NCBI GenBank assembly: GCA_013002425.1
Contig: JABDJQ010000233.1
Location: 1-7,738 of the forward strand
Length of the DNA stretch: 7,738 bases
From: Gemmatimonadota bacterium
GTDB taxonomy: Bacteria; Orphanbacterota; Orphanbacteria; Orphanbacterales; Orphanbacteraceae
Direction of reading: 5' to 3'
The notes under the pieces were generated by a model that was not told the origin of the DNA, did not search any database, and saw nothing but the letters and a program-made list of their open reading frames with translations. This document shows, one piece after another, positions 1 through 7,593 of the stretch; position 1 is the first letter of the stretch; each line of letters opens with the position of its first letter. A program made the translations under genes and the position numbers.

Positions 1-683
1 ACCTTTATAGAAACGACCGGCCCGCAGGCGACTGGATCGCGGTCAGGCTCACGGGGCACTTCCACGATACGGGGACCGGTTACTCGAATCGCGACGGCAT
101 CGGCGCGCGCGTTTCCGTTTACGAAAACGGTTTTGCGGGAGACCCGGCGCACCTGCTCGGATTGCGCGAGAAAGATGCTCACGGCGGATTCTCGTCTCAG
201 AACGACGGCACGCTGCACTTCGGCATTCCGGGACAGGCTGCGGTCGACGTGGAGATCGTCTGGCCGGGTTCGGGCGGCACGCAGATCACGCAGAACGTGC
301 TCGGCGCGGCTGCCGGACAGGTTCACGTGATCGACGAAGCGGGAACGCCGACCGGCGTTCTCCCCGGCGGGGGGCCCGGGCAGGATCGTATCCGCATCGT
401 AACGGCTCCGAATCCTTCCACCTCGTCGGTCGAGTTCTTCGTGGACGCCGGCGGTTTGCCGACAGGCTCGCTCCGTGACGGAGAAGGCCGCGCCACGCTG
501 GAGATTTTCGGGCTGAGCGGCCGCCGCGTCGCAAACGTGCTCATGAGCGGGACCGGAAGCGGCGCGCTCCGCGGCGCATGGGACGGCCGGACCGCAGGCG
601 GCGATCGCGCGGGCCCCGGTGTTTACTTCGCGCGCGTTTCAGGAGACGGGACTCCGGCGAAACGCTTCGTGATTCTGCGCTGA
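1..683 (+). CDS. Secreted ASPIC/UnbV-domain protein with C-terminal FlgD-like sorting domain (5' end missing)
   Basis: The frame is open from the left edge (first full codon at 3) to a TGA at 681-683, giving 226 residues of a longer protein. Residues about 11-92 match the ASPIC/UnbV domain: a W-x-A-V-x-L strand, the hallmark SNRDGIGARV (28-37), a GGFSSQN segment (61-67), LHFG (71-74) and VDVEIVWP (81-88). This domain normally follows FG-GAP/VCBS beta-propeller repeats, which would lie upstream of the window. After a Gly/Pro linker, residues about 130-226 form a FlgD-like Ig fold: an APNPS start, ATLEIFGLSGRRV, then WDGR, GPGVYFARV and the end KRFVILR. This is the usual form of C-terminal sorting modules for type IX-like secretion in FCB bacteria. 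The protein is therefore probably exported to the surface. Ligand and function are unknown; ASPIC/UnbV is often described as possibly calcium- or integrin-related, without firm biochemistry. Domain calls are confident, secretion route is inferred. Confidence 0.88.
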   Translation, partial: LYRNDRPAGDWIAVRLTGHFHDTGTGYSNRDGIGARVSVYENGFAGDPAHLLGLREKDAHGGFSSQNDGTLHFGIPGQAAVDVEIVWPGSGGTQITQNVLGAAAGQVHVIDEAGTPTGVLPGGGPGQDRIRIVTAPNPSTSSVEFFVDAGGLPTGSLRDGEGRATLEIFGLSGRRVANVLMSGTGSGALRGAWDGRTAGGDRAGPGVYFARVSGDGTPAKRFVILR

Positions 684-729
684 CTTTTCGACGACCGTTG
701 CCGATCTCGGGCATCGCGGGAATGGAACG

Positions 730-1284
730 ATGGAACCGCGGGACATCTTTCAGATCGGTCTGCTGCTGCTGGCCGTGTGCGTGGTCCCCGCGCTCGTTTT
801 CGTCGGAACGAGTTACGGGCGCGATCGCGCCATGGCATGGAAAATCATTGCGGCGGGAATGACCGCGCCCTGGATCGTGGGCGCCACCGTCAAGTTGTAC
901 CTCCAGAGCCTGAACCGGCCGACGCTCCCGTGGTCCTATTTTCTGAACGGCCAGACTCTGCTCTTCATGATCCCGATGTCGGTCTGGTTCTCGATCCCGT
1001 TCTTCGTACTTGCCGTTCTGCACGGGCGCGTGATTGCCGCACGACCTTTCATGAAGATCGAGTCGTATCGAGGACGCTTCTGGCTCACGATGTGTGTGTG
1101 CGCGGGCGGCGTGATCGGAGTGTGCCACAGCTTCGTTTCCGTGTTCTGGGTCTTCGATCCGCTCTATATCCTGCTTCCGTTGTGGGCCGCGTATCTTCCC
1201 GACATGTTGATCGGTTTCGTCGTCGGCGTGGCGGTGGGCCGCAGGGTGGACAGGCGGCGCGCGGAACTTCCGTCACATCGATGA
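730..1284 (+). CDS. Hypothetical multi-pass inner-membrane protein
   Basis: The 184-residue product is not one I recognise. It is strongly hydrophobic with about five predicted membrane segments, near residues 9-28, 39-57, 77-98, 117-142 and 145-170. A basic loop (residues 100-116) separates segments 3 and 4, and a basic tail (RRVDRRR, from 171) follows the last segment, suggesting a cytoplasmic C-terminus. Notable residues are a conserved-looking W-rich set (W37, W48, W68, W86, W118, W140, W152) and three cysteines in segment 4 (C122, C124, C132) followed by H133. No enzyme or transporter motif is visible. The start at 730 is preceded by GGAA at 724-727, a weak Shine-Dalgarno at short spacing. 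The gene begins 46 bp after the ASPIC protein and ends 49 bp before the kinase, all on the same strand, so co-transcription with the upstream gene is possible. The coding call rests on length, coherent hydrophobicity and tight fit between neighbours. Confidence 0.75.
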   Translation: MEPRDIFQIGLLLLAVCVVPALVFVGTSYGRDRAMAWKIIAAGMTAPWIVGATVKLYLQSLNRPTLPWSYFLNGQTLLFMIPMSVWFSIPFFVLAVLHGRVIAARPFMKIESYRGRFWLTMCVCAGGVIGVCHSFVSVFWVFDPLYILLPLWAAYLPDMLIGFVVGVAVGRRVDRRRAELPSHR

Positions 1285-1314
1285 CCGCTCTTTCCGTGAT
1301 CGATGTTGCGGGTC

Positions 1315-1324
1315 GTGGTAAACT
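1315..1324 (+). promoter_or_regulatory. Possible -10-like element just upstream of the kinase start
   Basis: The A/T-rich hexamer TAAACT (1319-1324), preceded by GTGG, stands out in the GC-rich 49-bp gap. It ends 9 bp before the kinase ATG. A transcript starting at the usual distance from it would begin at or within a few bases of the start codon, that is, leaderless or nearly so. The absence of any purine-rich ribosome binding site before the ATG fits this. I see no convincing -35 hexamer at 16-18 bp upstream, so this is a tentative call. Confidence 0.3.
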
Positions 1325-1333
1325 CGCCATCCA

Positions 1334-4273
1334 ATGCTGAACCGCACACTGGCTCATTACGAAATCATCGAGAAGCTCGGCGAAGGCGGCATGGGCGAAG
1401 TGTATCGCGCCCGCGACCAGAAGCTCGGCCGCGACGTCGCGCTCAAGGTGCTTTCGCCCGAACTCGCGCGCGATGCGGAACGCCGCCACCGATTCGAGCG
1501 GGAGGCGCGTGCCGTTGCCGCCCTCAACCACCCGAACATCGTCACGCTCTATTCGATCGAAGAGGCCGAAGGGGTCCACTTCCTGACGATGGAGCATGTC
1601 GAGGGGCAGACGCTTTCGAGTTCGATCGTCCCGGGAGGGATGGAACTTGCCGACTTCTTCCGGATCGCGATCCCGCTGGCGGACGCCCTCTCCGCCGCGC
1701 ACGCGAAAGGAATCGCGCACCGCGATCTGAAGCCCGCGAATGTCATGTTCGACGCGCGCGGCCACGTGAAGATCCTCGATTTCGGACTCGCGAAGCTCCT
1801 CGATTCGGGAAGCGAGGCGGAAGAGACGATGGTCGCGGGCCCGGACGACATGACCGGCGAGGGGCGCATCGTCGGTACCGTGGCGTACATGTCGCCGGAG
1901 CAGGCGGAGGGACGCGAAATCGACGCGCGCTCGGATGTTTTCTCGCTCGGGATCGTGCTCTACGAGATGGCCACCGGCGCACGGCCGTTCCGGGGGAAGA
2001 CGAACATCTCGACGATCTCCGCGATCCTGAAAGACGAGCCGGCGCCGGTTACGGAGCTTCGACCCGTCGCGCCGCGGCATCTGGGGCGCATCATTGCCCG
2101 CTGCCTCGCGAAAGATCCCGACCGCCGCTACCAGACCGCGATCGACGTGCGCAACGAACTCGAAGGACTGAAAGACGAGACGGACTCCGATTCGCGCCTC
2201 CACTCGCAGACCGGATTGCCGGCACAGGCGAGCGCCCCCGGCGCGGCCTCACCGGCGAGCACGGGGGCAGGCGCGCTGGAGAACGAAGTGCTCTCGTGGA
2301 GTTCCAGCCCGGACTCCGGAGAAGAGGGGCGACTCTCGCCTTCCACGCTCGCGGCGATCGCGCAGGATCTGACAGGCAAGGACTCGGAGACCGGCTCCTC
2401 GCCGACCATGATCGCCGGGTTTCATATCCCCGGCCGTGTGGCGGCGCTTGTGATCGGTGTGATCGCCGCTGCGCTGGTCGTGTTCTTCATGCTGCGCGGC
2501 GGGGACGACGGAGAACCGGGCGTCACCTCCACGCTCGACCCTCCTAAGACGCCGGCGACGCAGGGCGCGGGCGGGGGGGCAGGCGTGGCCGACTCCCGGG
2601 CGGCCGAAGAGCGCAGGCGGATCGTCGTGCTCCCGTTCGAAAACCTCGGCTCGGCCGATGACGCGTACTTCGCGGCGGGCATCACCGAAGAGATTACGAG
2701 CCGTCTCGCGCGTGTCGGCGATCTCTCCGTCATTTCGCGCACGACCGCCGTGCAATATGACCGCACCGGCAAGACGATGAGCCGGATCGGCGAAGAGCTC
2801 GATGTCGACTACGTGCTCGAGGGAACCGTGCGCTGGGAAAAACGCGCGGATGCGACGAGTCGTGTTCGTGTCACGCCGCAGCTCATCAAGACGGCCGACG
2901 ACACGCATGTCTGGTCGAACAGCTATGATCGCTCGATGGACGAGATTTTCCGTGTGCAGTCGGAGATTGCCGAAGAGGTCGTCGGCAAGCTCGACGTAAC
3001 GCTGCGCTCGACAGACAGAGTCGCGATCGAGGAACAGCTCACGGACAACATCGAAGCGTGGCACGCGTACCGGCGCGGGATGGCGATTACGAAAGAATCG
3101 GACTTCGACAATCCCGCAACCTGGGAGCTCGCCGTCGACATGTTTCAGCGGGCCGTCACTCTCGACCCCGCATTTCACCGTGCCTGGGTGGAGCTCGCCA
3201 TCGCTCACGCGGCATTCAATCACTGGCAGTGGGATACGTCGGACGAGCGGCGCGCGCTGTCGAAGGCCGCCGTGGATCGCGCGTTCGCACTCGAGCCCGA
3301 TTCTCCATGGTCGCAGTTCGCGCTCGGGTACTACTACTATCACGGATGCAAGCAGTACGAAGAGGCGTGGCAGGCATTCGCGAAGGCGCAGCAGGGACTC
3401 GGCGAAGACGCCGAGATACTCGAAGCGCTCGCCAACGTGCGTCGTCGGCAGGGGAAGTTCGAGGATGCGCTCGAATACTACCGCAGGGCCATGGAGGCCG
3501 CGCCGCACGAGATCTGGAAGGTTTTCAACTACGCCGAAACCCTGACGCAGGTTCTGGGTCGTTTTGCAGAGGGCGTCAAGTACTTCGACGACATCATCAC
3601 AAGGGCGCCCGACCTCCGTCCGGCCTACACGTTCGGAAGCTTTAACTATATCGACCTGGGGGACCGGGAGGCCGCACGCCGCCTTTACGAGTCGTGCCCG
3701 ACCCCGGCGCAGGCGGACAGCGATTTCGAGTCCGAATACTTCATTCGGCTTGTGCTCCGTGACTATGACGCTGCATTCGAGGCGGCTTCCCGTCTGGAAA
3801 CGGAATTGATCGACACGCAGTTCCAGCTTTTGACGCGTTCCGACATGCTCGGAGCGATTCACGCTTTTCGCGGCGAACACGAGGAAGCCCGCGCGCTTTT
3901 CGAATCCGCGCGCGCAGCGCTCGAAGGGCGCGTGCGGGAGATGCCGGACGACGCGCGGACGAGAAGCAGGCTCGGAATCGTGTACGCGAGGCTCGGCCGG
4001 GCGGAAGACGCGGTACGGGAAGGAAAACGGGGCGTGGAACTCTATCCGCGCAGCGTCGACGCCTATATCGCGCCGAGCCGCGCCGCGGACCTCGCAGAAA
4101 TCCATGTGATTCTGGGCGACCACGATCGTGCGATCGACGAGATGGAGAAAATCGTCGGGGTGGCGCCGTGGCAGGCGATGAGTCCCGGCCGCATCAAACT
4201 GCATCCGCTGTACGACGAGATCCGCGATCATCCGCGGCTGCAGGCGCTCCTCAGGCGGGTGGCGCAGAGCTGA
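1334..4273 (+). CDS. Transmembrane eukaryotic-like Ser/Thr protein kinase with TolB-like (FlgO-type) and TPR domains
   Basis: The product is 979 residues. An N-terminal Hanks-type kinase domain spans about 9-277 and has every catalytic element: glycine loop GEGGMGEVY (16-24), ATP-binding K38 in VALK, helix-C E57, HRDLKPAN (129-136, catalytic D131, N136), DFG (149-151) and SPE (187-189). As an RD kinase it is probably activated by phosphorylation of its activation loop, where T165, T174 and T182 are candidates. A Ser/Pro/Gly-rich linker (about 278-368) leads to one membrane helix (about 369-388), then a second low-complexity linker. Residues about 429-560 match the FlgO/TolB N-terminal-like domain (VVLPFENL, YFAAGITEEI, DYVLEGTVR, HVWSNSYDR). 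From about 597 to 979 come roughly seven TPR-like helix pairs, ending in DHPRLQALLRR, typical of this family. Expected topology is kinase in the cytoplasm and TolB/TPR part in the periplasm. This architecture is often multi-copy in Acidobacteria, Gemmatimonadota and FCB-related phyla; substrates are mostly unknown. The ATG start fits the canonical family N-terminus but lacks a Shine-Dalgarno. Confidence 0.95.
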   Translation: MLNRTLAHYEIIEKLGEGGMGEVYRARDQKLGRDVALKVLSPELARDAERRHRFEREARAVAALNHPNIVTLYSIEEAEGVHFLTMEHVEGQTLSSSIVPGGMELADFFRIAIPLADALSAAHAKGIAHRDLKPANVMFDARGHVKILDFGLAKLLDSGSEAEETMVAGPDDMTGEGRIVGTVAYMSPEQAEGREIDARSDVFSLGIVLYEMATGARPFRGKTNISTISAILKDEPAPVTELRPVAPRHLGRIIARCLAKDPDRRYQTAIDVRNELEGLKDETDSDSRLHSQTGLPAQASAPGAASPASTGAGALENEVLSWSSSPDSGEEGRLSPSTLAAIAQDLTGKDSETGSSPTMIAGFHIPGRVAALVIGVIAAALVVFFMLRGGDDGEPGVTSTLDPPKTPATQGAGGGAGVADSRAAEERRRIVVLPFENLGSADDAYFAAGITEEITSRLARVGDLSVISRTTAVQYDRTGKTMSRIGEELDVDYVLEGTVRWEKRADATSRVRVTPQLIKTADDTHVWSNSYDRSMDEIFRVQSEIAEEVVGKLDVTLRSTDRVAIEEQLTDNIEAWHAYRRGMAITKESDFDNPATWELAVDMFQRAVTLDPAFHRAWVELAIAHAAFNHWQWDTSDERRALSKAAVDRAFALEPDSPWSQFALGYYYYHGCKQYEEAWQAFAKAQQGLGEDAEILEALANVRRRQGKFEDALEYYRRAMEAAPHEIWKVFNYAETLTQVLGRFAEGVKYFDDIITRAPDLRPAYTFGSFNYIDLGDREAARRLYESCPTPAQADSDFESEYFIRLVLRDYDAAFEAASRLETELIDTQFQLLTRSDMLGAIHAFRGEHEEARALFESARAALEGRVREMPDDARTRSRLGIVYARLGRAEDAVREGKRGVELYPRSVDAYIAPSRAADLAEIHVILGDHDRAIDEMEKIVGVAPWQAMSPGRIKLHPLYDEIRDHPRLQALLRRVAQS

Positions 4274-4294
4274 TCGCCGCTTGCCCCGCGCCGT

Positions 4295-4984
4295 TCATTC
4301 CTCGTTCGGTTCTTCGAACTCCGGAATCGGTTCCATTCGATGGCGAACGACGACGCCGGTCACCATGAAGATCAGATCTTCGGCGATGTTCGTAGCGAGA
4401 TCCGCGATCCGCTCGAGATAGCGCGACGCGGAGAGGAAGTGGAGCGCCCGTTTCATCTTCTTCGGTTCGTGCTTCGTAATCTGCACGACGTTCTTGTACA
4501 TCTCCGCGTGAATCTCGTCGATCTCGTCATCGGCCTTGAGCACGCTTTCGGCCAGCTTCGTATCACGGTCGACGACCGATTTCAGCACGTCGCGGACCAT
4601 CGCGTGGACTTTGATTGCCATGTCTCGAAGATCGAGATCCTCCCCGAGCGCGGGCTTCCTGCTCAGATACTTCGCCCGGTCCGCGATGTTCGACGCGAGA
4701 TCGCCCATGCGTTCGAGATCGTTGTTCACTTTGAGCGCTGCCACGAGATAGCGAAGGTCTTTCGCAACCGGCTGGTGCAGCGCCAGGATCTTGAGGCAGT
4801 CTTCTTCGATCTCGACTTCGAGACGATCGACTTCGTCGTCACTCGCGAGGACCTGCTTCGCCAGTTCCGGCTTTCTCTCGACCAGCGCTTCGATGGCGTC
4901 GCTGATCAATGACTCCACGAGCTCCCCGAGCGCGAGCAGTTTTTTCGTCAGAATGTCGAGGTCTCTGAGTAGATGCTGAGTCAT
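4295..4984 (-). CDS. phoU: PhoU, phosphate transport and signalling regulator
   Basis: The 229-residue product has the full length and the internal duplication of PhoU: two three-helix bundles, each with a metal-binding E-x-x-x-D motif, at E91-D95 (LERMGDLASNIADRA) and E191-D195 (LERIADLATNIAED). Acidic residues around DDEVDRLE (49-56) and DDEIDEIHAE (152-161) mark the equivalent helices in each half. PhoU is a cytoplasmic, membrane-associated protein that contacts the PstSCAB transporter and, in characterised species, the PhoR kinase, restraining uptake and Pho signalling when phosphate is plentiful. Here it is the last gene of the pst operon, beginning 13 bp after the pstB stop. Its ATG follows a strong Shine-Dalgarno that overlaps that stop, so its translation is probably coupled to pstB. 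Its stop lies 21 bp from that of the convergent kinase gene. Confidence 0.97.
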   Translation of the reverse strand: MTQHLLRDLDILTKKLLALGELVESLISDAIEALVERKPELAKQVLASDDEVDRLEVEIEEDCLKILALHQPVAKDLRYLVAALKVNNDLERMGDLASNIADRAKYLSRKPALGEDLDLRDMAIKVHAMVRDVLKSVVDRDTKLAESVLKADDEIDEIHAEMYKNVVQITKHEPKKMKRALHFLSASRYLERIADLATNIAEDLIFMVTGVVVRHRMEPIPEFEEPNEE

Positions 4985-4993
4985 ATTAAAATC

Positions 4994-5000
4994 TCTCCTA
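4994..5000 (-). promoter_or_regulatory. phoU ribosome binding site overlapping the pstB stop codon
   Basis: On the minus strand the bases read TAGGAGA: the TAG that ends pstB (4998-5000) is also the first part of a near-consensus AGGAGA Shine-Dalgarno, nine bases before the phoU ATG (4982-4984). Ribosomes finishing pstB would stop on the phoU binding site, a classic arrangement for coupled translation. Confidence 0.8.
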
Positions 5001-5792
5001 ACCGAATCGTCCGGTCACGTATTCTTCGGTCCGTTTCTGAGCCGGCCGCGTAAACACCTGGTCGGTTTCACCGTATTCGATGAGGACTCCGGTTTCGAAA
5101 AAGGCGGTGTAGTCCGAAACGCGCGCCGCCTGCTGCATGTTGTGCGTCACGATTACGATCGTATACTCTTTCTTCAACGCGAACAGCAGATCTTCGATGT
5201 GAGCGGTCGAAACAGGATCGAGTGCGCTGCACGGTTCGTCCATCAGAATGACTTCGGGCTGCATGGCCAGCGCCCGCGCGATGCAGAGCCGCTGCTGCTG
5301 ACCGCCCGAGAGCCCGAGCGCGGAACTGTCGAGCCGGTCCTTCACTTCGTCCCAGAGCGCGGCGCTTCGAAGAGCGCTTTCCACGAGTTCGCGGGGATCC
5401 CCCTCATATCCGTTGATGGCCGGCCCCCAGGCTACGTTTCGAAAGATGCTCTTCGGGAACGGGTTCGGCTTCTGAAAGACCATGCCGATGCGCCGACGGA
5501 CTTCCACCGGATCGACTCCCTGGTCGTAGATGTCGTCTCCCCGGTACAGAATGCTCCCCTTCATCGAGCAGATCGGAATGAATTCGTTCATGCGATTGAA
5601 CGCGCGCAGGAGCGTGCTCTTCCCGCAACCGGACGGTCCGATGATGGAAGAGATCTGGTGCTCGGGGATTACGAGATCCGCGTTTCGCACCGCGGGACTG
5701 TCACCGTAAAGGATGGTGACGTCGCGCGCTTCCAGCACGTTCGGTCTGGTGGCGGAAGTCGGAGTCTGCTGTTCTTTCGATTCTTGCGTCAT
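4998..5792 (-). CDS. pstB: PstB, ATP-binding subunit of the phosphate ABC transporter
   Basis: The 264-residue protein carries all ABC ATPase motifs: Walker [10 protein letters not shown] (52-60), Q-loop Q107 inside the PstB-typical [11 protein letters not shown], signature LSGGQQQR (161-168), Walker B VILMDEP (181-187), D-loop SALD and the switch histidine H217 in [16 protein letters not shown] and [11 protein letters not shown] are also characteristic of PstB rather than other ABC ATPases. It hydrolyses ATP on the cytoplasmic side of the PstC/PstA channel to drive phosphate import. The reading frame stays open far upstream through pstA, but the ATG at 5792 is chosen because it lies 20 bp after the pstA stop and leaves a usual N-terminal lead of about 20 residues before the first ATPase strand. 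Only a weak GGGA sits before it, so translation may depend on ribosomes arriving from pstA. Confidence 0.97.
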   Translation of the reverse strand: MTQESKEQQTPTSATRPNVLEARDVTILYGDSPAVRNADLVIPEHQISSIIGPSGCGKSTLLRAFNRMNEFIPICSMKGSILYRGDDIYDQGVDPVEVRRRIGMVFQKPNPFPKSIFRNVAWGPAINGYEGDPRELVESALRSAALWDEVKDRLDSSALGLSGGQQQRLCIARALAMQPEVILMDEPCSALDPVSTAHIEDLLFALKKEYTIVIVTHNMQQAARVSDYTAFFETGVLIEYGETDQVFTRPAQKRTEEYVTGRFG

Positions 5793-5812
5793 GGTATCCC
5801 GGGTGGCGGAAG

Positions 5813-6688
5813 TTACTGCTTCCCCTGTTGCGTCTTTTGACGGATGAGTATAGCGGATGCGTTCATCGCGAGAAGAACGACGAGCAGCACGATGATGCCG
5901 CCGGCCGCGAGTGAATGGAAGTCCTCCTGCGGTCGCGACGCCCAGTTGAAGATCTGGATCGGGAGCGCCGTGAACGCGTCGAGCGGACCTTCGGGCAGGA
6001 AGGCCACGTAAGTAAGCGCGCCGATCATGACGAGGGGCGCGGTTTCGCCGATCGCGCGGGAGAGCGCCAGAATGACGCCCGTCAGAATTCCCGGAAGCGC
6101 GGACGGGAGAACGTGATCGCGCACGGTCTGCCATCGGGTCGCGCCGAGAGCGTAAGCCGCCTGGCGTATCGAGCCGGGTACGGCCCGGATCGCTTCGCGG
6201 GACGCGATGATGATCACGGGAAGAATCAGCAGGCTCATCGTGAGCGCGCCGGCGATCAAGCTTCGCCCGAGCGCGAAAAACCGTACGAAGATCACGAGCC
6301 CGAGCATGCCGTAAACGATCGAAGGTACGCCCGCGAGGTTCGCGATATTGATCTGAATGAAGGTGCTGAGCTTTCCTCGCTTCGCGTACTCCTCGAGATA
6401 GATCGCCGACGCCATGCCGAACGGTATGGATACGAGTGCCGTCAGTCCGATCAGCCAGAGCGTACCGACAAGGGCCGATTTGATTCCCGCCTGGTCCGGG
6501 AAGCGGGAAGGGAAGCTGGTAAGGAACTGCAGATCCACCCACTTGATTCCCTGTTTCGTGATGTGAACGAGCAGGATTGCGAGAACGATGACGGCAAGCC
6601 ATGTCATGGCCGCGCAGAGAAAGCGGAACATCCGCGCCTGCCGCCGGCGCTTCTCCAGATTCGTGCCGGTTTTCGGTGTGCCGCTCAT
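5813..6688 (-). CDS. pstA: PstA, permease subunit of the phosphate ABC transporter
   Basis: The 291-residue protein has the six-helix permease layout of PstA. A basic cytoplasmic N-terminus ([11 protein letters not shown]) precedes the first membrane helix (about 23-43). A periplasmic stretch with [15 protein letters not shown] (55-69) is characteristic of PstA, and the permease core starts with [12 protein letters not shown]. The segment AIYLEEYA (95-102) and [14 protein letters not shown] (117-130) are family hallmarks. The EAA loop that docks onto PstB runs about 176-200 ([13 protein letters not shown]), followed by [13 protein letters not shown]. It pairs with PstC to form the inner-membrane phosphate channel. 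Its ATG overlaps the pstC stop by 4 bp (ATGA), and a good Shine-Dalgarno lies within the end of pstC. The next gene, pstB, begins 20 bp after its stop. Confidence 0.97.
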   Translation of the reverse strand: MSGTPKTGTNLEKRRRQARMFRFLCAAMTWLAVIVLAILLVHITKQGIKWVDLQFLTSFPSRFPDQAGIKSALVGTLWLIGLTALVSIPFGMASAIYLEEYAKRGKLSTFIQINIANLAGVPSIVYGMLGLVIFVRFFALGRSLIAGALTMSLLILPVIIIASREAIRAVPGSIRQAAYALGATRWQTVRDHVLPSALPGILTGVILALSRAIGETAPLVMIGALTYVAFLPEGPLDAFTALPIQIFNWASRPQEDFHSLAAGGIIVLLVVLLAMNASAILIRQKTQQGKQ

Positions 6689-7587
6689 TCGTATACTTCC
6701 TGAAAGCGTTTCAGAATCCTGTGCGCGAGTAGGTTCATCGCAAGCGTGATGACGAAGAGAAGCGACCCGACGGCGAAGATCGTCTGGTATTCGATCGTAC
6801 CGGCCGGCGTGTCACCCAGGCTGACCTGCACGATGTAGGCCGTCATCGTCTGGATGCTTTCCAGCGGGTTCGCCGTCAGCTTCGGCGTGGCGCCCGACGC
6901 GAGCGTAACCGCCATCGTTTCGCCGATCGCGCGCGACATGGCGAGAACGAACGACGCGAGAATCCCGGAGAGCGCGGCGGGAACGATCACCCGCACGTTG
7001 ACTTCGAGCGGCGTGGCGCCGAGCGCGTATGCCCCGGTGCGAAGCGAATTCGGTACGGCCTGCAGCGCGTCGTCGCAGAGCGATGCCACCATCGGATGCA
7101 CCATGATCCCGCCCACGATTGCCCCGCTCGCCGCGTTGAAGACCTGTGTTTCGGGAAGCACGCTCCGGATGAGCGGCGTAATGAACGTGAGCGCGAAGTA
7201 GCCGTAAACGACTGTCGGAATCCCGGCCAGGATCTCGAGCACCGGCTTGATGATGTTCCTGACCCTTTCCGACGCGTACTCGCTCAGGTAGATCGCGCTG
7301 CCGAGACCGAGGGGGAGCGCGATCAGGCTCGCGCCCACCACGATCATCGCCGTGCCGCATACGAGCGGGAGAACGCCGAACGATTTCGGCTTGAGAAGCG
7401 GCCTCCATTCGAGGCCGAACAGAAACTCGTGCACGGGAACGACGCCGAAGAAGGAGATCGTCTCGCGCGCAAGAACGACGATGATCCCGATCGTCGTGAT
7501 CACGGAAACGAGCGCGCAGAGGAACAATCCGATCCGGATTCCCTCCTCGCGGTACTTCCGTCCTTTCTTGACTGCGAGATCTTCCAT
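6685..7587 (-). CDS. pstC: PstC, permease subunit of the phosphate ABC transporter
   Basis: The 300-residue protein has a charged N-terminus ([10 protein letters not shown]) and a first membrane helix at about 19-40. The periplasmic FLFGLEWRP (55-63) is typical of PstC, followed by the core permease helices. The family segments AIYLSEYAS (98-106) and [17 protein letters not shown] (117-133) are present, as is the EAA loop [11 protein letters not shown] (186-196) for PstB contact, then [12 protein letters not shown]. The region [15 protein letters not shown] near the C-terminus is also standard for PstC. It forms the channel with PstA, to which it is visibly paralogous. The ATG at 7587 lies 6 bp after the pstS stop; I see no strong Shine-Dalgarno, only purine-rich GGGCGGAA inside the end of pstS, somewhat far upstream. 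The C-terminal codons contain the pstA ribosome binding site. Confidence 0.97.
   Translation of the reverse strand: MEDLAVKKGRKYREEGIRIGLFLCALVSVITTIGIIVVLARETISFFGVVPVHEFLFGLEWRPLLKPKSFGVLPLVCGTAMIVVGASLIALPLGLGSAIYLSEYASERVRNIIKPVLEILAGIPTVVYGYFALTFITPLIRSVLPETQVFNAASGAIVGGIMVHPMVASLCDDALQAVPNSLRTGAYALGATPLEVNVRVIVPAALSGILASFVLAMSRAIGETMAVTLASGATPKLTANPLESIQTMTAYIVQVSLGDTPAGTIEYQTIFAVGSLLFVITLAMNLLAHRILKRFQEVYE
6696..6701 (-). promoter_or_regulatory. pstA ribosome binding site inside the 3' end of pstC
   Basis: The minus strand reads AGGAAG here, seven bases before the pstA ATG (6686-6688). It lies within the last pstC codons and supports the chosen pstA start with its ATGA overlap. Confidence 0.7.
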
Positions 7588-7593
7588 AGCGGT

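Noticed and set aside
601..2361. Several GCGATCGC palindromes (near 601, 819 and 2354), resembling the cyanobacterial HIP1 octamer
   Set aside because: Only a few occurrences in GC-rich coding sequence, consistent with codon use; nothing else suggests a cyanobacterium.
2249..4231. A 660-codon open frame on the minus strand opposite the kinase gene, plus a 372-codon one at 1085-2203
   Set aside because: Long antisense frames are expected opposite GC-rich genes with strong third-position bias. The predicted proteins are Arg/His/Val-rich with no recognisable domain, while the plus strand encodes a complete kinase-TolB-TPR protein.
4255..4300. Possible bidirectional terminator between the kinase gene and phoU
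   Set aside because: There are some GGCGC-type complementary bases, but no stable hairpin followed by a T-tract on either strand that I could support.
4340..4912. Plus-strand open frame opposite phoU
   Set aside because: It is the complement of a well-conserved phoU and shows no domain or ribosome site of its own.
5793..6602. Upstream in-frame extension of pstB by about 270 codons
   Set aside because: This part is the alternate frame of pstA. The extension is Arg-rich and low in pattern, whereas pstA in the correct frame is a full permease; the ATPase starts normally from ATG 5792.
6042..6933. A 17-bp direct repeat (6042-6058 and 6917-6933)
   Set aside because: Both copies encode the SRAIGET segment conserved in the paralogous permeases PstA and PstC, so this is shared protein motif rather than a DNA repeat element.
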